Origin: Selaginella moellendorffii
Lineage: Eukaryota > Streptophyta > Lycopodiopsida > Selaginellales > Selaginellaceae
Direction of reading: 5' to 3'
DNA: 64,000 nt
Assembly: GCF_000143415.4 (NCBI RefSeq)
Contig: NW_003314277.1
Coordinates: 911,818-975,817, forward strand
In this document: positions 1-9,030 of the stretch, in pieces
How positions within the stretch are numbered: the stretch's first letter is position 1
Layout: each line of letters opens with the position of its first letter
The notes under the pieces: model-generated
Databases searched by the model: none
Seen by the model: the letters and a program-made list of their open reading frames with translations, nothing else
Told to the model about the DNA's origin: nothing
Program-made: the position numbers and the translations under genes

Positions 1-220
1 TCTGGAAGGCCTTATTCACCTCATCTCTCGTACAAGCTGTAGTAGAGAGCATTGGCTTTTTTTAAGAAAAAGTTCCTTTCTATGTTTCCCTTGGACTGGA
101 CCGACCTTTAGATCCTAGAGAAATGCAGGGATTTAATGCAAAAGAAAAAAAGGAATGAAAGAAGAGCTAGACACTAAATTCTCGCCATGGAAGAAAAAGG
201 ACGAGGAATTTCGAGCTTAC

Positions 221-482
221 CAGTCACTTTGTACTGCGTCTTGCCATTGGAAGGATTGAGAACCGCGAGCGACTTCCCCGACGACGAAGTCTTCCATTCC
301 CCGTCGGCGTAGTAGCAGAAGACGTCGCCGTCGAGCACGGATTTGAAGGGGCCCTGTCCCGCGAGCCCCAATCCGAGGCCGCCATCGCAGCCGCAGCTGC
401 TGAGGACGCCGCGAATGCACTCCAGCGTGCCCGATGGATCGGATCCAACCCTAGGGAGGAAGATCGACCCTGCGCATTCCAA
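221..482 (-). CDS. GAPN: NADP-dependent non-phosphorylating glyceraldehyde-3-phosphate dehydrogenase, first exon only (partial)
   Basis: The minus-strand frame contains DGDVFCYYADGEWKTSSSGK followed by NPSNGKTQYKV, the characteristic N-terminus of plant GAPN (ALDH11 family), a cytosolic enzyme that oxidises glyceraldehyde-3-phosphate to 3-phosphoglycerate while making NADPH. The exon ends at a good donor (GTAAGC, intron beginning at 220); the rest of the gene lies beyond the left edge. The frame is open from about 557 downwards but contains no ATG. The only nearby ATG (385-383) is in another frame and would need a one-base shift just after it. The upper end given is therefore arbitrary. The gene is head to head with RPB9. 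Confidence 0.75.
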
Positions 483-684
483 GAACCCTAAAAAACGATC
501 CCCCGCATTTTTAGGGCTGAAGGGACGTGTCCTTTCAGCTGACTTTGCCGTTGGGAATTAGGGCAAACACGCAGTGGAGATGACGTGGCAGGGCAGCCTC
601 CGTCCACGTGTCATAAATCGCGCGAGCTTGGAAGAGCCCTAGGTCATTCTCTAGAGGAAGAAGCGAGCTACAGGAGCGCCAACA
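477..684. promoter_or_regulatory. Shared intergenic region between divergent GAPN and RPB9
   Basis: About 200-300 bp separates the two divergently transcribed genes and must hold both promoters and 5' leaders. No convincing TATA box was seen. The stretch is rich in CACGTG-like words (for example near 603). Confidence 0.4.
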
Positions 685-1463
685 ATGAGTACCATGAAGT
701 TCTGCCGCGAGTGGTACGCTTTCTTTTCCAGTTTCTGGCATTTAGATCATCGGGATGGATTCTCTCTACATCTATTTTTCATGAGCTTGTGAGCATCTAA
801 GTTTCATTAGATTGGAGCAGTAAGCTAGATTTCGTGTGCGTAATCTGGGTGTGGCTTGCTCATTTCTCCCTCGGTGTGAATTGCTCCATTTCTTCGTCAC
901 GATTTCTTTTCTTTGCAGCAATAATATTTTGTACCCAAAAGAGGATCGTGACCAGAAGCTGCTCCTGTACGCTTGTCGCAACTGCGATCACCAGGTAGGA
1001 CCCTCTTCTCTCTCTCTCTCTCTCTCTCTTTTTCCTTCCAATCCTTCCTTTGGTTTGAAAAATCTTTGAAACTTTGTTCTCCCAAATTCTGGGATTCCAC
1101 TTTGTAGGAGGCTGCCGACAACAATTGCGTGTATCGGAACGAAGTTCATCACACAGCCGATGAGAGAACGCAGGTTCTCCAAGATGTTGCGTCGGATCCC
1201 ACGCTTCCCCGCACAAAGGATGTGCGATGCTCGCGATGCAAGCATGGAGAAGCAGTCTTCTTCCAGGTACAAAAAAAAAAAAAAAGAAAAACAGAGAGAG
1301 AGATCAATCAACACTAGAAAAAAGTTTCCAGATCCTCTCCTCTATTTTTCTTACATTGTTGTTACACTGTTGTCTCTATCAGGCAACAGCGAGGGGTGAG
1401 GAAGGGATGACGCTATTTTTCGTATGCTGTAATCCCAATTGCGGCTATCGCTGGAGGGATTGA
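685..1463 (+). CDS. RPB9: DNA-directed RNA polymerase II subunit RPB9
   Basis: Four exons, 685-713, 919-994, 1108-1266 and 1383-1463, give exactly 115 codons (114 aa), the usual plant RPB9 length. The protein starts [20 protein letters not shown]. It has an N-terminal zinc ribbon (CREC ... CRNC) and a C-terminal TFIIS-type zinc ribbon (CSRC ... [10 protein letters not shown]). RPB9 is a small subunit of RNA polymerase II, at the jaw, and contributes to start-site choice, elongation and fidelity. All introns are GT-AG; intron 2 contains a CT microsatellite at about 1007-1030. The first ATG fits the conserved start. Family assignment is clear from the full-length match. Confidence 0.95.
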
Positions 1464-2763
1464 TCAAAAGAACATATCGGGTAAGATCAAGTTGGCATTT
1501 CGTGAGAGATCTTATTAGCTAGTGACTTTTTAGTGCATTTCGTGAGAGATCTCATTAGCCAGTGACTTTTTAGTGCTCGCGAAGTGTTTCCTCCACTTCG
1601 GAACGCGTGCGTTTTTCGCTACAGTTCTTATCTTACACTTGAAAGTTATAGATTTTTCGTGTCAATCTCAGATGGTTATATTTTTTTTGTGTGTGTCATT
1701 CCTCTCCTTTTCAGACGCGACACATATCACAAAACTTTTGCGGACGCGATTTGCTTGTGGGGTTAGTCACAATCTGGAATCGCTCGCTTTCGTCGCGGTT
1801 TGCTGGATGCCCGTGTGCTGTCCTCGTCTCTTCGAGCAGCAGCATTTGGATCTAGCTCGAGAGGCGAGCGAACTTGGAGATGGGTCCATGCGCTTGTCAT
1901 CGATTTCTATACTTTTTTCTTCTCCAAGACCTTGGTCTCTTATGAATATCACTCATTTCCCTATGGTGGTTCCTTGTACACTTCACTGCTTGCTCTCCAC
2001 AACGCGAGAATTTGGCAGCGCGTCCTCGTCTCGAGAAAAAACATTCGGTGCCATGTCGCTCGCAAAGGCGACTGCTTACGGCTTCGCCACTTGGAATATT
2101 CAAGTACCATCAATCATACTTCCATTCCATCCCATAAATAACAATTTTAAAACAAAAAAATGAAATCAAAAGTAGAAATCAAAACATAAAAAAAAAAGAA
2201 GAAGCTTCCTATCCATGAGTTGGAGCCAATTCTCTATGGTACATCCCATAAGTTAGAAAAAATGGAAAGTAAAATTTAGAGAAAAAAAGAGTAGAAATCA
2301 AAAAGATTCCAACCCGTGGTTGACTAGATCATAGAGCTTGATACAGGCTCTTTATAAAGAAAAAGAGAAATTAAGATCGTCTAGAACCTTTATGTTGAAT
2401 CAAAATGGGAGTTGTAACAAGATTGGTAGAAATTGTTGGGTCCCATTGACCACCTCACTCGACGCAGACGCACACCACCATCCCTTTGTGTGTTTGCGTG
2501 GCCTACTAGCGCTACCAAAAGAGAGAGAGAGAGAGAGGAAAGCTATGGATCCCCCCTCGATAGAGAAAGATTGAAAGAAAGGAAGGAGGAGAAAAAAAAA
2601 AGAGAGAAAGACCCTCCTCATCCGCCCTTTACTTAAACCACGCTCTTTCTTCCTCCATTCCGCCCAGACGGCCAATTCCCCATAAAGATACTTCACGGGC
2701 GATCAGTCCCTCCATCCATCCATCGCTCGTGCTGGTCGATCGAGCGAGCAAAGGGAATTCTCC
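1464..2763. other. Intergenic region with a 40-bp tandem duplication and low-complexity tracts
   Basis: Two adjacent near-identical copies of a roughly 40-bp unit (beginning gcatttcgtgagagatct) lie at about 1496-1575. Purine-rich tracts occur at 2150-2300, and GA repeats at about 2521-2538 precede the protease gene. Reading frames at 1573-2163 show no recognisable protein. The last 100-200 bp should hold the promoter and leader of the protease gene. Confidence 0.5.
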
Positions 2764-4326
2764 ATGGCGTCGGCCAAATTCTTTGCGCTGGCGCTCCTCA
2801 GCTACGCATTCCTGCTGCTCATCGTCGCCACGCTGCTGCTCGCGGCGGTGCCGAGGATTCACGTCCACAATTTCACGCCCCAGCGCCAGCGATCGTCGGG
2901 GATAGCGAGCGGCCACCAAGAACACATGCGCCGGAAGCTCCTCGCCCACCAAGAACACTCTGTAGAGCAGGGGTCGATGAGCAGCACGATTTCCTCCAAA
3001 TCCTCGGCGGTTCCTTCCCAATCCTCGACAATTCCTGGATTCCGCGCTAGCCTGGTGCGCCGATCGTCGACCCACGCCGCCAATTCCACCCGCGCCGAGC
3101 GATTGCGCGACGCCGTCCACCGCAGCAAGGCCAGAGCCAAGGCCCTGGCCGAGAGGATGAGCGAGAAGATCACGCCCACCAAGCTTGATTACCAGTCACC
3201 AGTGGCGTCGATCAGCGGCGCCTACACCATGGAGATCGAGCTGGGCAGCCCACCCAAGAAATTCAACGCGATCGTCGACACTGGCAGCGATCTCGTGTGG
3301 ATCCAGTGCAAGCCATGCTCGCAGTGCTACAGTCAGAGCGATCCCATCTACGATCCATCCGCCAGTTCCACCTTCGCCAAGACGTCGTGCTCCACATCGA
3401 GCTGCCAGAGCCTCCCAGCGTCGGGCTGTAGCTCCTCCTCCAAGACGTGCATCTATGGCTACCAATACGGCGATTCTTCGAGCACGCAGGGCGATTTCGC
3501 GCTGGAGACGCTGACGCTGCGATCCAGCGATGGCAGCTCCAAGGCATTCCCCAATTTCCAATTCGGATGTGGGCGATTGAATTCCGGCTCCTTCGGCGGC
3601 GCCGCTGGGATCGTGGGGCTCGGCCAGGGCAAAATCTCGCTCGCCACGCAGCTGGGCTCGGCGATCAACAACAAATTCTCCTACTGCCTCGTCGATTTCG
3701 ACGACGATTCATCCAAAACGAGCCCCCTGATCTTCGGCTCTTCGGCATCCACGGGCTCTGGCGCGATCTCCACTCCAATCATCCCCAATTCCGGGCGATC
3801 GACGTACTACTTCGTGGGGCTGGAAGGCATCAGCGTCGGCGGCAAGCAGCTCTCCCTGGCGACGCGCGCGATCGACTTCCTGTCCGTGAGGAACAAGAAG
3901 AAGCTGCGCGTCCGTGCCCTAGAGGTAAACTCCGGCGGTACCATCTTTGACAGCGGTACGACGCTGACGCTACTGGACGACGCGGTCTACGCCAAGGTCA
4001 AATCGGCGTTTGCCAGCTCAGTGTCGCTCCCCACCGTCGATGCCTCCAGCTCGGGCTTTGACCTCTGCTATGACGTGTCCAAGAGCAAAAACTTCAAATT
4101 TCCCGCGCTCACGCTGGCGTTCAAGGGCACCAAGTTTTCACCCCCCCAGAAGAATTACTTCGTGATAGTCGACACGGCGGAGACGGTGGCGTGCCTGGCA
4201 ATGGGCGGCTCGGGCAGCCTCGGGCTGGGAATCATAGGGAATCTCATGCAGCAAAACTACCACGTGGTGTACGACCGCGGTACGAGCACCATCTCCATGT
4301 CCCCCGCGCAGTGCGACTCGTTATAG
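2764..4326 (+). CDS. Nepenthesin-like aspartic protease (pepsin A1 family)
   Basis: Single uninterrupted reading frame of 520 aa. Residues about 5-30 form a hydrophobic signal peptide or anchor, followed by a Ser/Arg-rich prosegment to about residue 150. The first catalytic motif is DTGSDLVWIQC (about residue 172), followed by the cysteine-rich nepenthesin-type insert (CKPCSQC ... CSTSSC ... GCSSSSKTC). The flap region reads YQYGDSSSTQGDF. The second catalytic motif is DSGTTLTLL (about residue 398). Plant members act in the secretory pathway, vacuole or apoplast. A basic stretch RNKKKLRVR just before the second motif is unusual; a small retained intron is possible but the frame stays open. 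Convergent with the PDAT gene. Confidence 0.92.
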   Translation: MASAKFFALALLSYAFLLLIVATLLLAAVPRIHVHNFTPQRQRSSGIASGHQEHMRRKLLAHQEHSVEQGSMSSTISSKSSAVPSQSSTIPGFRASLVRRSSTHAANSTRAERLRDAVHRSKARAKALAERMSEKITPTKLDYQSPVASISGAYTMEIELGSPPKKFNAIVDTGSDLVWIQCKPCSQCYSQSDPIYDPSASSTFAKTSCSTSSCQSLPASGCSSSSKTCIYGYQYGDSSSTQGDFALETLTLRSSDGSSKAFPNFQFGCGRLNSGSFGGAAGIVGLGQGKISLATQLGSAINNKFSYCLVDFDDDSSKTSPLIFGSSASTGSGAISTPIIPNSGRSTYYFVGLEGISVGGKQLSLATRAIDFLSVRNKKKLRVRALEVNSGGTIFDSGTTLTLLDDAVYAKVKSAFASSVSLPTVDASSSGFDLCYDVSKSKNFKFPALTLAFKGTKFSPPQKNYFVIVDTAETVACLAMGGSGSLGLGIIGNLMQQNYHVVYDRGTSTISMSPAQCDSL

Positions 4327-4718
4327 CAGCTCCCGCACGAGGCCGCGTACGTGGTACCGCGCGGTGGTGGCGGTATCGGCCCAATATATTCTGGCGGTGC
4401 CGTACAGTGCCGTCGTGCATTGTTCCAAGCGCTTCTCGTGGTATATGTAACTTTCATAGCCTTAACCTTACAAGTGTGATTGAGTTCTCACATTTGCTCT
4501 CGAGTCATATAGAGTGATATTACTACAGGAAAGTTGGTTCCAACTTTAATTCATACTTTGATGAAGAGCTTCTTCCACCATATAGAGGGGATACTACAGG
4601 AAAGTTGGGAACTACCGAAGTTTCCAACTCGATTCATACTTTCGGATCCTCGATGAAAGTGCTCCTTACACCACTTGAATTGATGAGACCTTCGAGCAAA
4701 GGATCTCTTGTGGAAGTC
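4327..4718. other. Convergent 3' intergenic region with an imperfect duplication
   Basis: Contains two diverged copies of a unit with 'tactacaggaaagttgg' and 'attcatactttgatga'-like words (about 4520-4575 and 4590-4650). No gene or terminator could be recognised beyond the expected 3' UTRs of the convergent neighbours. Confidence 0.4.
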
Positions 4719-7156
4719 TCAGAGTTTCAGCTTGATTCGCTCCGACCACTTTGGAAGATTCGAGACGACCCTGTCGCCACCGAGGTCCCGGCCCGACGCG
4801 CCAGCGGCAACCCGGAGAACATCCTCGATCAGCGCAAAGTTTCCCATGATGTCGACATGGCTGCCGCTCTGCGTGCCGCGGCCTTCGAGCAAATTCGCCG
4901 GAGGAGCGTGCTGGAATTCCCGGGTGAAGCTGGAGATGTTGCTTGGGTTGAAGCGAGTCTTGCCTTGCCACGGCTTGGCACACATGAAGCCTGCGCTGAG
5001 GACTGGCACCGTCTCGTCGCCGTCGACGAAGTGGACTCCGCCTTTGAGACATCCTTCCGAATCCTTCTCGGCCGATGCGTCGATTCTAAACGGGATGTAG
5101 CAAGTGTCGTTGTCTGACGATAGCTTGTAGACGTAGCTTCTCTCGGTCAGGATACCGACACCGTACAGGCAAAAGATTTCCATGTCCGGGGCGTTTGGCA
5201 GTCTGGAAACAAGAAAAACAAACTTAGGAGAGACAACGAGGATGAAATAAGCACTTACGTCGACTCGAGAGGATTTGACCAGTACTTGTAATGCTGGTAC
5301 TTCGGATCCGAAAGGTCGTCAGCAATCTCGTAAGCCCAGTTTGCATCAGCTCGCTTCATCATTTGCGGTGCCACGAACCTCAAAACATCAAGCATCCCCG
5401 AAGATGTGTACACTTTGCCATCGGCCACGGCTTGAACGCTCTCCCAGCTCATCTCGTGATACTCCGTCCACACGTCTCCGCAAGAGACATTCTCTCGCAC
5501 GGGCGTTTGTTTATCTATATTCTGTTGAAAGGAAGCATTAGCATGCAATGAGAAAGGTGTAAAACAACAGCGTACCTTAAAGTCAATCTTTCTATCGAGA
5601 GCAGAAGAAGCTTTCTGCACTGAATCTTTTCCGAAAGATACCATCCTCCCGTAGTGTGCCATTGGTTTTCCATGCGGTCCCAGCTCTTTCCCATCCGTTA
5701 TGTTCTTCGTTTGGCATTCGGTAACTTCCTCGACCTTCGGCTTCTTGCCTGAACAATCGTATCCTTCTTCTGGCGATGAATCCAAATCTCCCCAGATTAC
5801 CTCCCCTCCTCTTGGGAGCATCGACATCGTAGCATCCCACGTACGAGTAACTGACATGATATGCTGCAGCGTCTGTAGTCCAAACAATTCGGAGTCAAGA
5901 ACACCTGGTGCGACAGCTCTGGATACAAAATACAAGACGATAAAACGTGGAAAAAGAAAATCAAAGAATACCTTGCAACAGCTATATCTTTCGCTTCAGC
6001 GGAGAACAGACCAGCGAATGCTTTAGGAACGCCCAGAAAAGGGCCACCGATGTTCATCACGCTTTTGATGTGCTTTGCAACCCAGCCTTCGCCGGCACCG
6101 GCACCACCTGCAGAAATCGGCGCTTCCACCCACTTCATAAAGTGTAGAAAATACAACGCCCCCATAGAGTGCGGTATGACAACCACCTTTTCGTTGTTGT
6201 TCGTGCTTACGAGAAGCTCAATGGTGCTTTTCAGCCGGCTCAAGCTTTTATCACGACTCTGCCAACAAGAAAAGAAAAAAGCAACCCGTTAAATATCAGC
6301 AGAGAAAAAGAGAAAGCACAGTCGCCACACTCACCTCTGTATTCTGAAAGGACAGCCTCCAGTCGTAGGAAGCCATATGCATTGACTTCTCTTCGTATCC
6401 CAGCCGAGCCAGATTGTCTATAAGAACAGCCCACACAAAATATCCCGGTGCAAAGTAATCAGCGGCCACAAGGCCGGACACAGCTCTCACTCGAATGCCG
6501 GCCGGATCTAAGCCAGTCTCATTGTCTAGTCTCATGTGCTCTAGCCAGCACAAAGGCCTGCCAAAACAAAACAAAGCAAGAACTTCATCAAACATTCACG
6601 AGAGAGACAAACAAGAACCAACCAAAAAAAAGAAAAACTCGAACCTTTTGTAGACTTCTCCAAACGTTCCACCCCAGAGTCGCTTTCTAAACAATCCTTC
6701 CGCGCAAGGACGTCCAGCCCAGAGCTCCAAGCCACCCGTGACAATCCCAGGAACAAAAACAACGGGGTGCTTGACACGGAGCCCCTCTCTGGCCAGCCTT
6801 GTCCCGGGAAGCTCCGGCAATGGCCCTGTGATAGCCTCGGTCACGTACTGTGGCAGCGAAGGGACCGCATTGTAGAGCACCAGAAAGAGCCACCACATGA
6901 CACACATATAGCCGATGAGCCAGCAGCATGTATCCAGGCAGCGCCACTTTGGCTTCTCGCGAGCTCGAACGGGGATTCCAGGCACCATGCTAGATTTCCC
7001 CTTCTCGTCCTTGCCAATCTTGATAGAATCCTTTCCCCCCTGCTGCTGCTGCTTGGAATTCTCGCCATTGCTGCCGCTATTACCATCCTCCTGCTGCTGC
7101 TGCCGATCCTTGCTTCCTCCATCCTCGTCATTGCCTTGCTTCCGCCGGCGCAGCAT
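4719..7156 (-). CDS. PDAT1: Phospholipid:diacylglycerol acyltransferase (PDAT), lecithin:cholesterol acyltransferase family
   Basis: Six exons (7156-6645, 6557-6335, 6258-5972, 5918-5576, 5521-5259, 5202-4719) sum to 2112 nt, 703 aa, with all phases consistent. The N-terminus is charged and Gln-rich (MLRRRKQGNDEDGG), followed by one membrane segment (CCWLIGYMCVMWWLFLVLYN). Then come the conserved PDAT core pieces KHPVVFVPGIVTGGLELW and FRKRLWGGTFGEVYKR, the serine motif PHSMG, and the catalytic Asp (DGDETVPVLSAG) and His (GSHVDIMGNFALIEDV) regions. The enzyme moves an acyl group from a phospholipid to diacylglycerol to make triacylglycerol in the ER. The start was placed at the first ATG in frame; the frame upstream of it lacks another ATG. 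Confidence 0.93.
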
Positions 7157-7399
7157 TCTCGGGAGGTCGATCGATCGCTCTAGTTGCAAAATCTGCCCTG
7201 ATTCATCGATAACCCCTTCAAGAACCCCGGCGATGGACGATTTGGCCGCTGGCGGCCACAATCTCACCTCGAGCGATCCGCGGAGTGGATGCGCGCCCTA
7301 GAAATCCATCAAAGATGCCACCGCCTTCCGGCTGCTAGCGCTAAAACTTTGTGTGGTACCTAATGGCCTCGCGTCCATGCACGCAAACACACTAAGTGA

Positions 7400-7600
7400 T
7401 ATTACTTTTCACCCTAAAGAGAGATACGCCCTTCAACGTGGGAGAATAGAAAACAAAGAAGGTTCTACATCCTTCTTCGAGAGACTGTATGGCGATCTTA
7501 TCGATTTTTCGACCGAGATCTTCGATTTTCCTTGTTCTTTTCTGGTGTTCTTCACGATGTAAATGCCGCAGAGTGATTTGCAACCACAGGGTCCTGTGAC
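7400..7600 (-). pseudogene. Fragment of the last exon and 3' flank of the CHCH-domain gene
   Basis: The segment matches 20460-20615, including the acceptor-like 'cag' before GACCCTGTG, the ending TCTGCGGCATTT and a TGA stop, then the shared 3' flank containing 'gaccgagatcttcgattt'. The part encoding the second CX9C cysteines is lost, leaving only about a dozen codons. It sits just upstream of PDAT and is probably a non-functional duplicate. Confidence 0.55.
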
Positions 7601-7754
7601 AAAAATGGTAAAAATATCTGAAGTTTTCCCAACGATCAAGCCATGTTTAAACACAATGATTTAATAATGCCCGCTTCACATGGTATAATAGTATTGCCCC
7701 AGCCCAGGCTTGTAGGGTACACTAAAAATTGGGATGTTGCTCCTCCATTCATGA

Positions 7755-7845
7755 CTCATTTCAAGTTGATTAGTCTGTTTCTGTTAACAAGTCTGCTGAG
7801 CAACAAGATGCTGATTTGTGATGAAGTCTCTCGTTTTTCAATCCC
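7755..7845 (+). repeat. Degenerate copy of the leader of the small cysteine-rich peptide gene
   Basis: The words 'caagttgattagtctgtttct' and 'agcaacaagatg' match the leader and start of the gene at 8188 ('caagttcattagtctgtttct', 'aacaacaagatg'). The frame after the ATG-like site is lost. Probably a partial tandem duplicate. Confidence 0.45.
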
Positions 7846-7891
7846 AAATGTCTGGGACATTTGATTATCATAACTGTATGAACAAAGGTGA

Positions 7892-7940
7892 GTACATGCT
7901 CAATAGTGGAAGTTCCAGTGTTCCGCTATTGAGCATGTAC
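7892..7940. repeat. Near-perfect inverted repeat (20-bp arms, 9-nt loop)
   Basis: Arms 7892-7911 and 7921-7940 are reverse complements with a single mismatch. The loop is gttccagtg. Too short for a typical plant microRNA precursor. It could be a hairpin, a protein-binding dyad or a mobile-element footprint. Confidence 0.6.
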
Positions 7941-8095
7941 TATCACATTCAACACAGAATTTGTTTTTTCATTCACTTTGCAGTAATTTATTCCATCTCA
8001 ACACATTTGTTCTTATCGAGAACAGACTTAGTCTACTCTGAACGCACCGGCAGCCTTTCAGTCTGAATGTTTATCTTGTCCTCTGGCTTACAGTC

Positions 8096-8106
8096 CCTTG
8101 CTATAA
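8096..8106 (+). promoter_or_regulatory. Probable TATA box of the cysteine-rich peptide gene
   Basis: The word ctataaat lies about 85-90 bp upstream of the ATG at 8188, a normal TATA-to-leader geometry for a small plant gene. Confidence 0.45.
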
Positions 8107-8187
8107 ATTGGTGAGTGTTGTTCCTCAATTCGCCAATCCTCATCTGCTCGTTCCAAGTTCATTAGTCTGTTTCTCTTCAACAACAAG

Positions 8188-8427
8188 ATGAAGCCTGTTG
8201 TGCTGGTTTGTCTCCTCATAATGGCTCTTGTTTTTCAGGGCTGCCACTACAACGCTCTCGCTGAATCTTGTGATGATGACGACAAAGTCTGCACTGGCAA
8301 GATATATGGGAAACTTAGTGGTCATAACTGTCAGAGGAAAGGTGGGAAGCAGTATGGATACCAGGGCAATTGTCTGCGTATCAAGCAGGCGATCGGACTT
8401 GAGGGAGGATGCTGCTACTTGAGCTGA
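8188..8427 (+). CDS. Small secreted cysteine-rich peptide, unrecognised family
   Basis: Encodes 79 aa in one exon. Residues 1 to about 25 are a classic signal peptide (MKPVVLVCLLIMALVFQGC). The predicted mature part has six cysteines with spacing C-x6-C-x12-C-x13-C-x12-CC, an acidic DDDD stretch and otherwise basic residues. Such architecture is typical of plant apoplastic defence or signalling peptides, but the pattern does not match a family I recognise. A TATA-like element lies upstream, and partial copies of the 5' half lie at about 7755-7845 (same strand) and 8757-8860 (opposite strand), so the gene belongs to a locally duplicating family. Confidence 0.7.
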   Translation: MKPVVLVCLLIMALVFQGCHYNALAESCDDDDKVCTGKIYGKLSGHNCQRKGGKQYGYQGNCLRIKQAIGLEGGCCYLS

Positions 8428-8511
8428 ATGATTCAGAATGACTTGAAAATGAATAACCATAAATAAAAGTTTGTTGGTTTTTGTCTTGAACACTTTCAAT
8501 AACTGCCCTGC

Positions 8512-8750
8512 TCGCTGCGGCAATCTGGAGCGCATCACGGACCATCACTTGTGCTCTGGCACGTCTTCAGCTTTGTGGAACTTCCAGAGTTGTTCACAAT
8601 GCGGGCTGTCTGCAAGTCCTGGTATGATGCTGTGCACTCTCCTCGTTTCGCTCAGCTGTACAAGGCTACAAGCCACCGCTCGAACCCTGGGCCCTGCTCA
8701 GGCTGCGGACAGATCCGCCTATTGACCAGTTTCGTTTGCTTCTTACAAAA
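8512..8750 (+). pseudogene. Truncated F-box gene copy
   Basis: Closely matches the start of the F-box gene at 9031 (ELFTMRAVCKSWYDAV versus ELFTLRAVCKSWYDAV). A one-base deletion just after the GNLERIT motif breaks the frame, and the copy ends shortly after the F-box, where it abuts the inverted peptide-gene fragment. Confidence 0.7.
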
Positions 8751-8756
8751 GTCGTG

Positions 8757-8860
8757 TAGAAGCTAAGAGCTATCATGAGGAAACAGACCAGAACAACCTT
8801 CGCCTTCATCTTGTCGCTACAGAGCCGATCCAGAGCACTAAGAGAAACAGTAGCCTCCGA
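8757..8860 (-). pseudogene. Inverted partial copy of the cysteine-rich peptide gene
   Basis: On the minus strand an ATG at 8809 opens MKAKVVLVCFLMIALSF, clearly related to the signal peptide of the 8188 gene, and its leader (CTGTTTCTCTT ... GACAAGATGAAG) also matches. The frame runs on through antisense F-box sequence, so the cysteine-rich mature part is missing. Confidence 0.6.
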
Positions 8861-9030
8861 TCCCAACTCACTGTCGCGGTGCCTTGCCCTTCCAACAAGC
8901 AAGCTCCACAGCCTTTCTACTGACGGCCATCTCATACATTACCTCTTGTCTGCGCCCGTATCTGCATTATCTAGATTGGTAAGCTTGTAGCTGCACTACG
9001 TTTAAAGTCAAAAACCCTAATAGCGAGTAA

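Noticed and set aside
1573-2163. Long plus-strand reading frame (196 codons)
   Set aside because: Composition and protein look random, no motif, no conserved start; treated as spacer.
3185-3561. Several long frames overlapping the aspartic protease
   Set aside because: Shadow frames of GC-rich coding sequence; Arg/Ala/Pro-rich with no family features.
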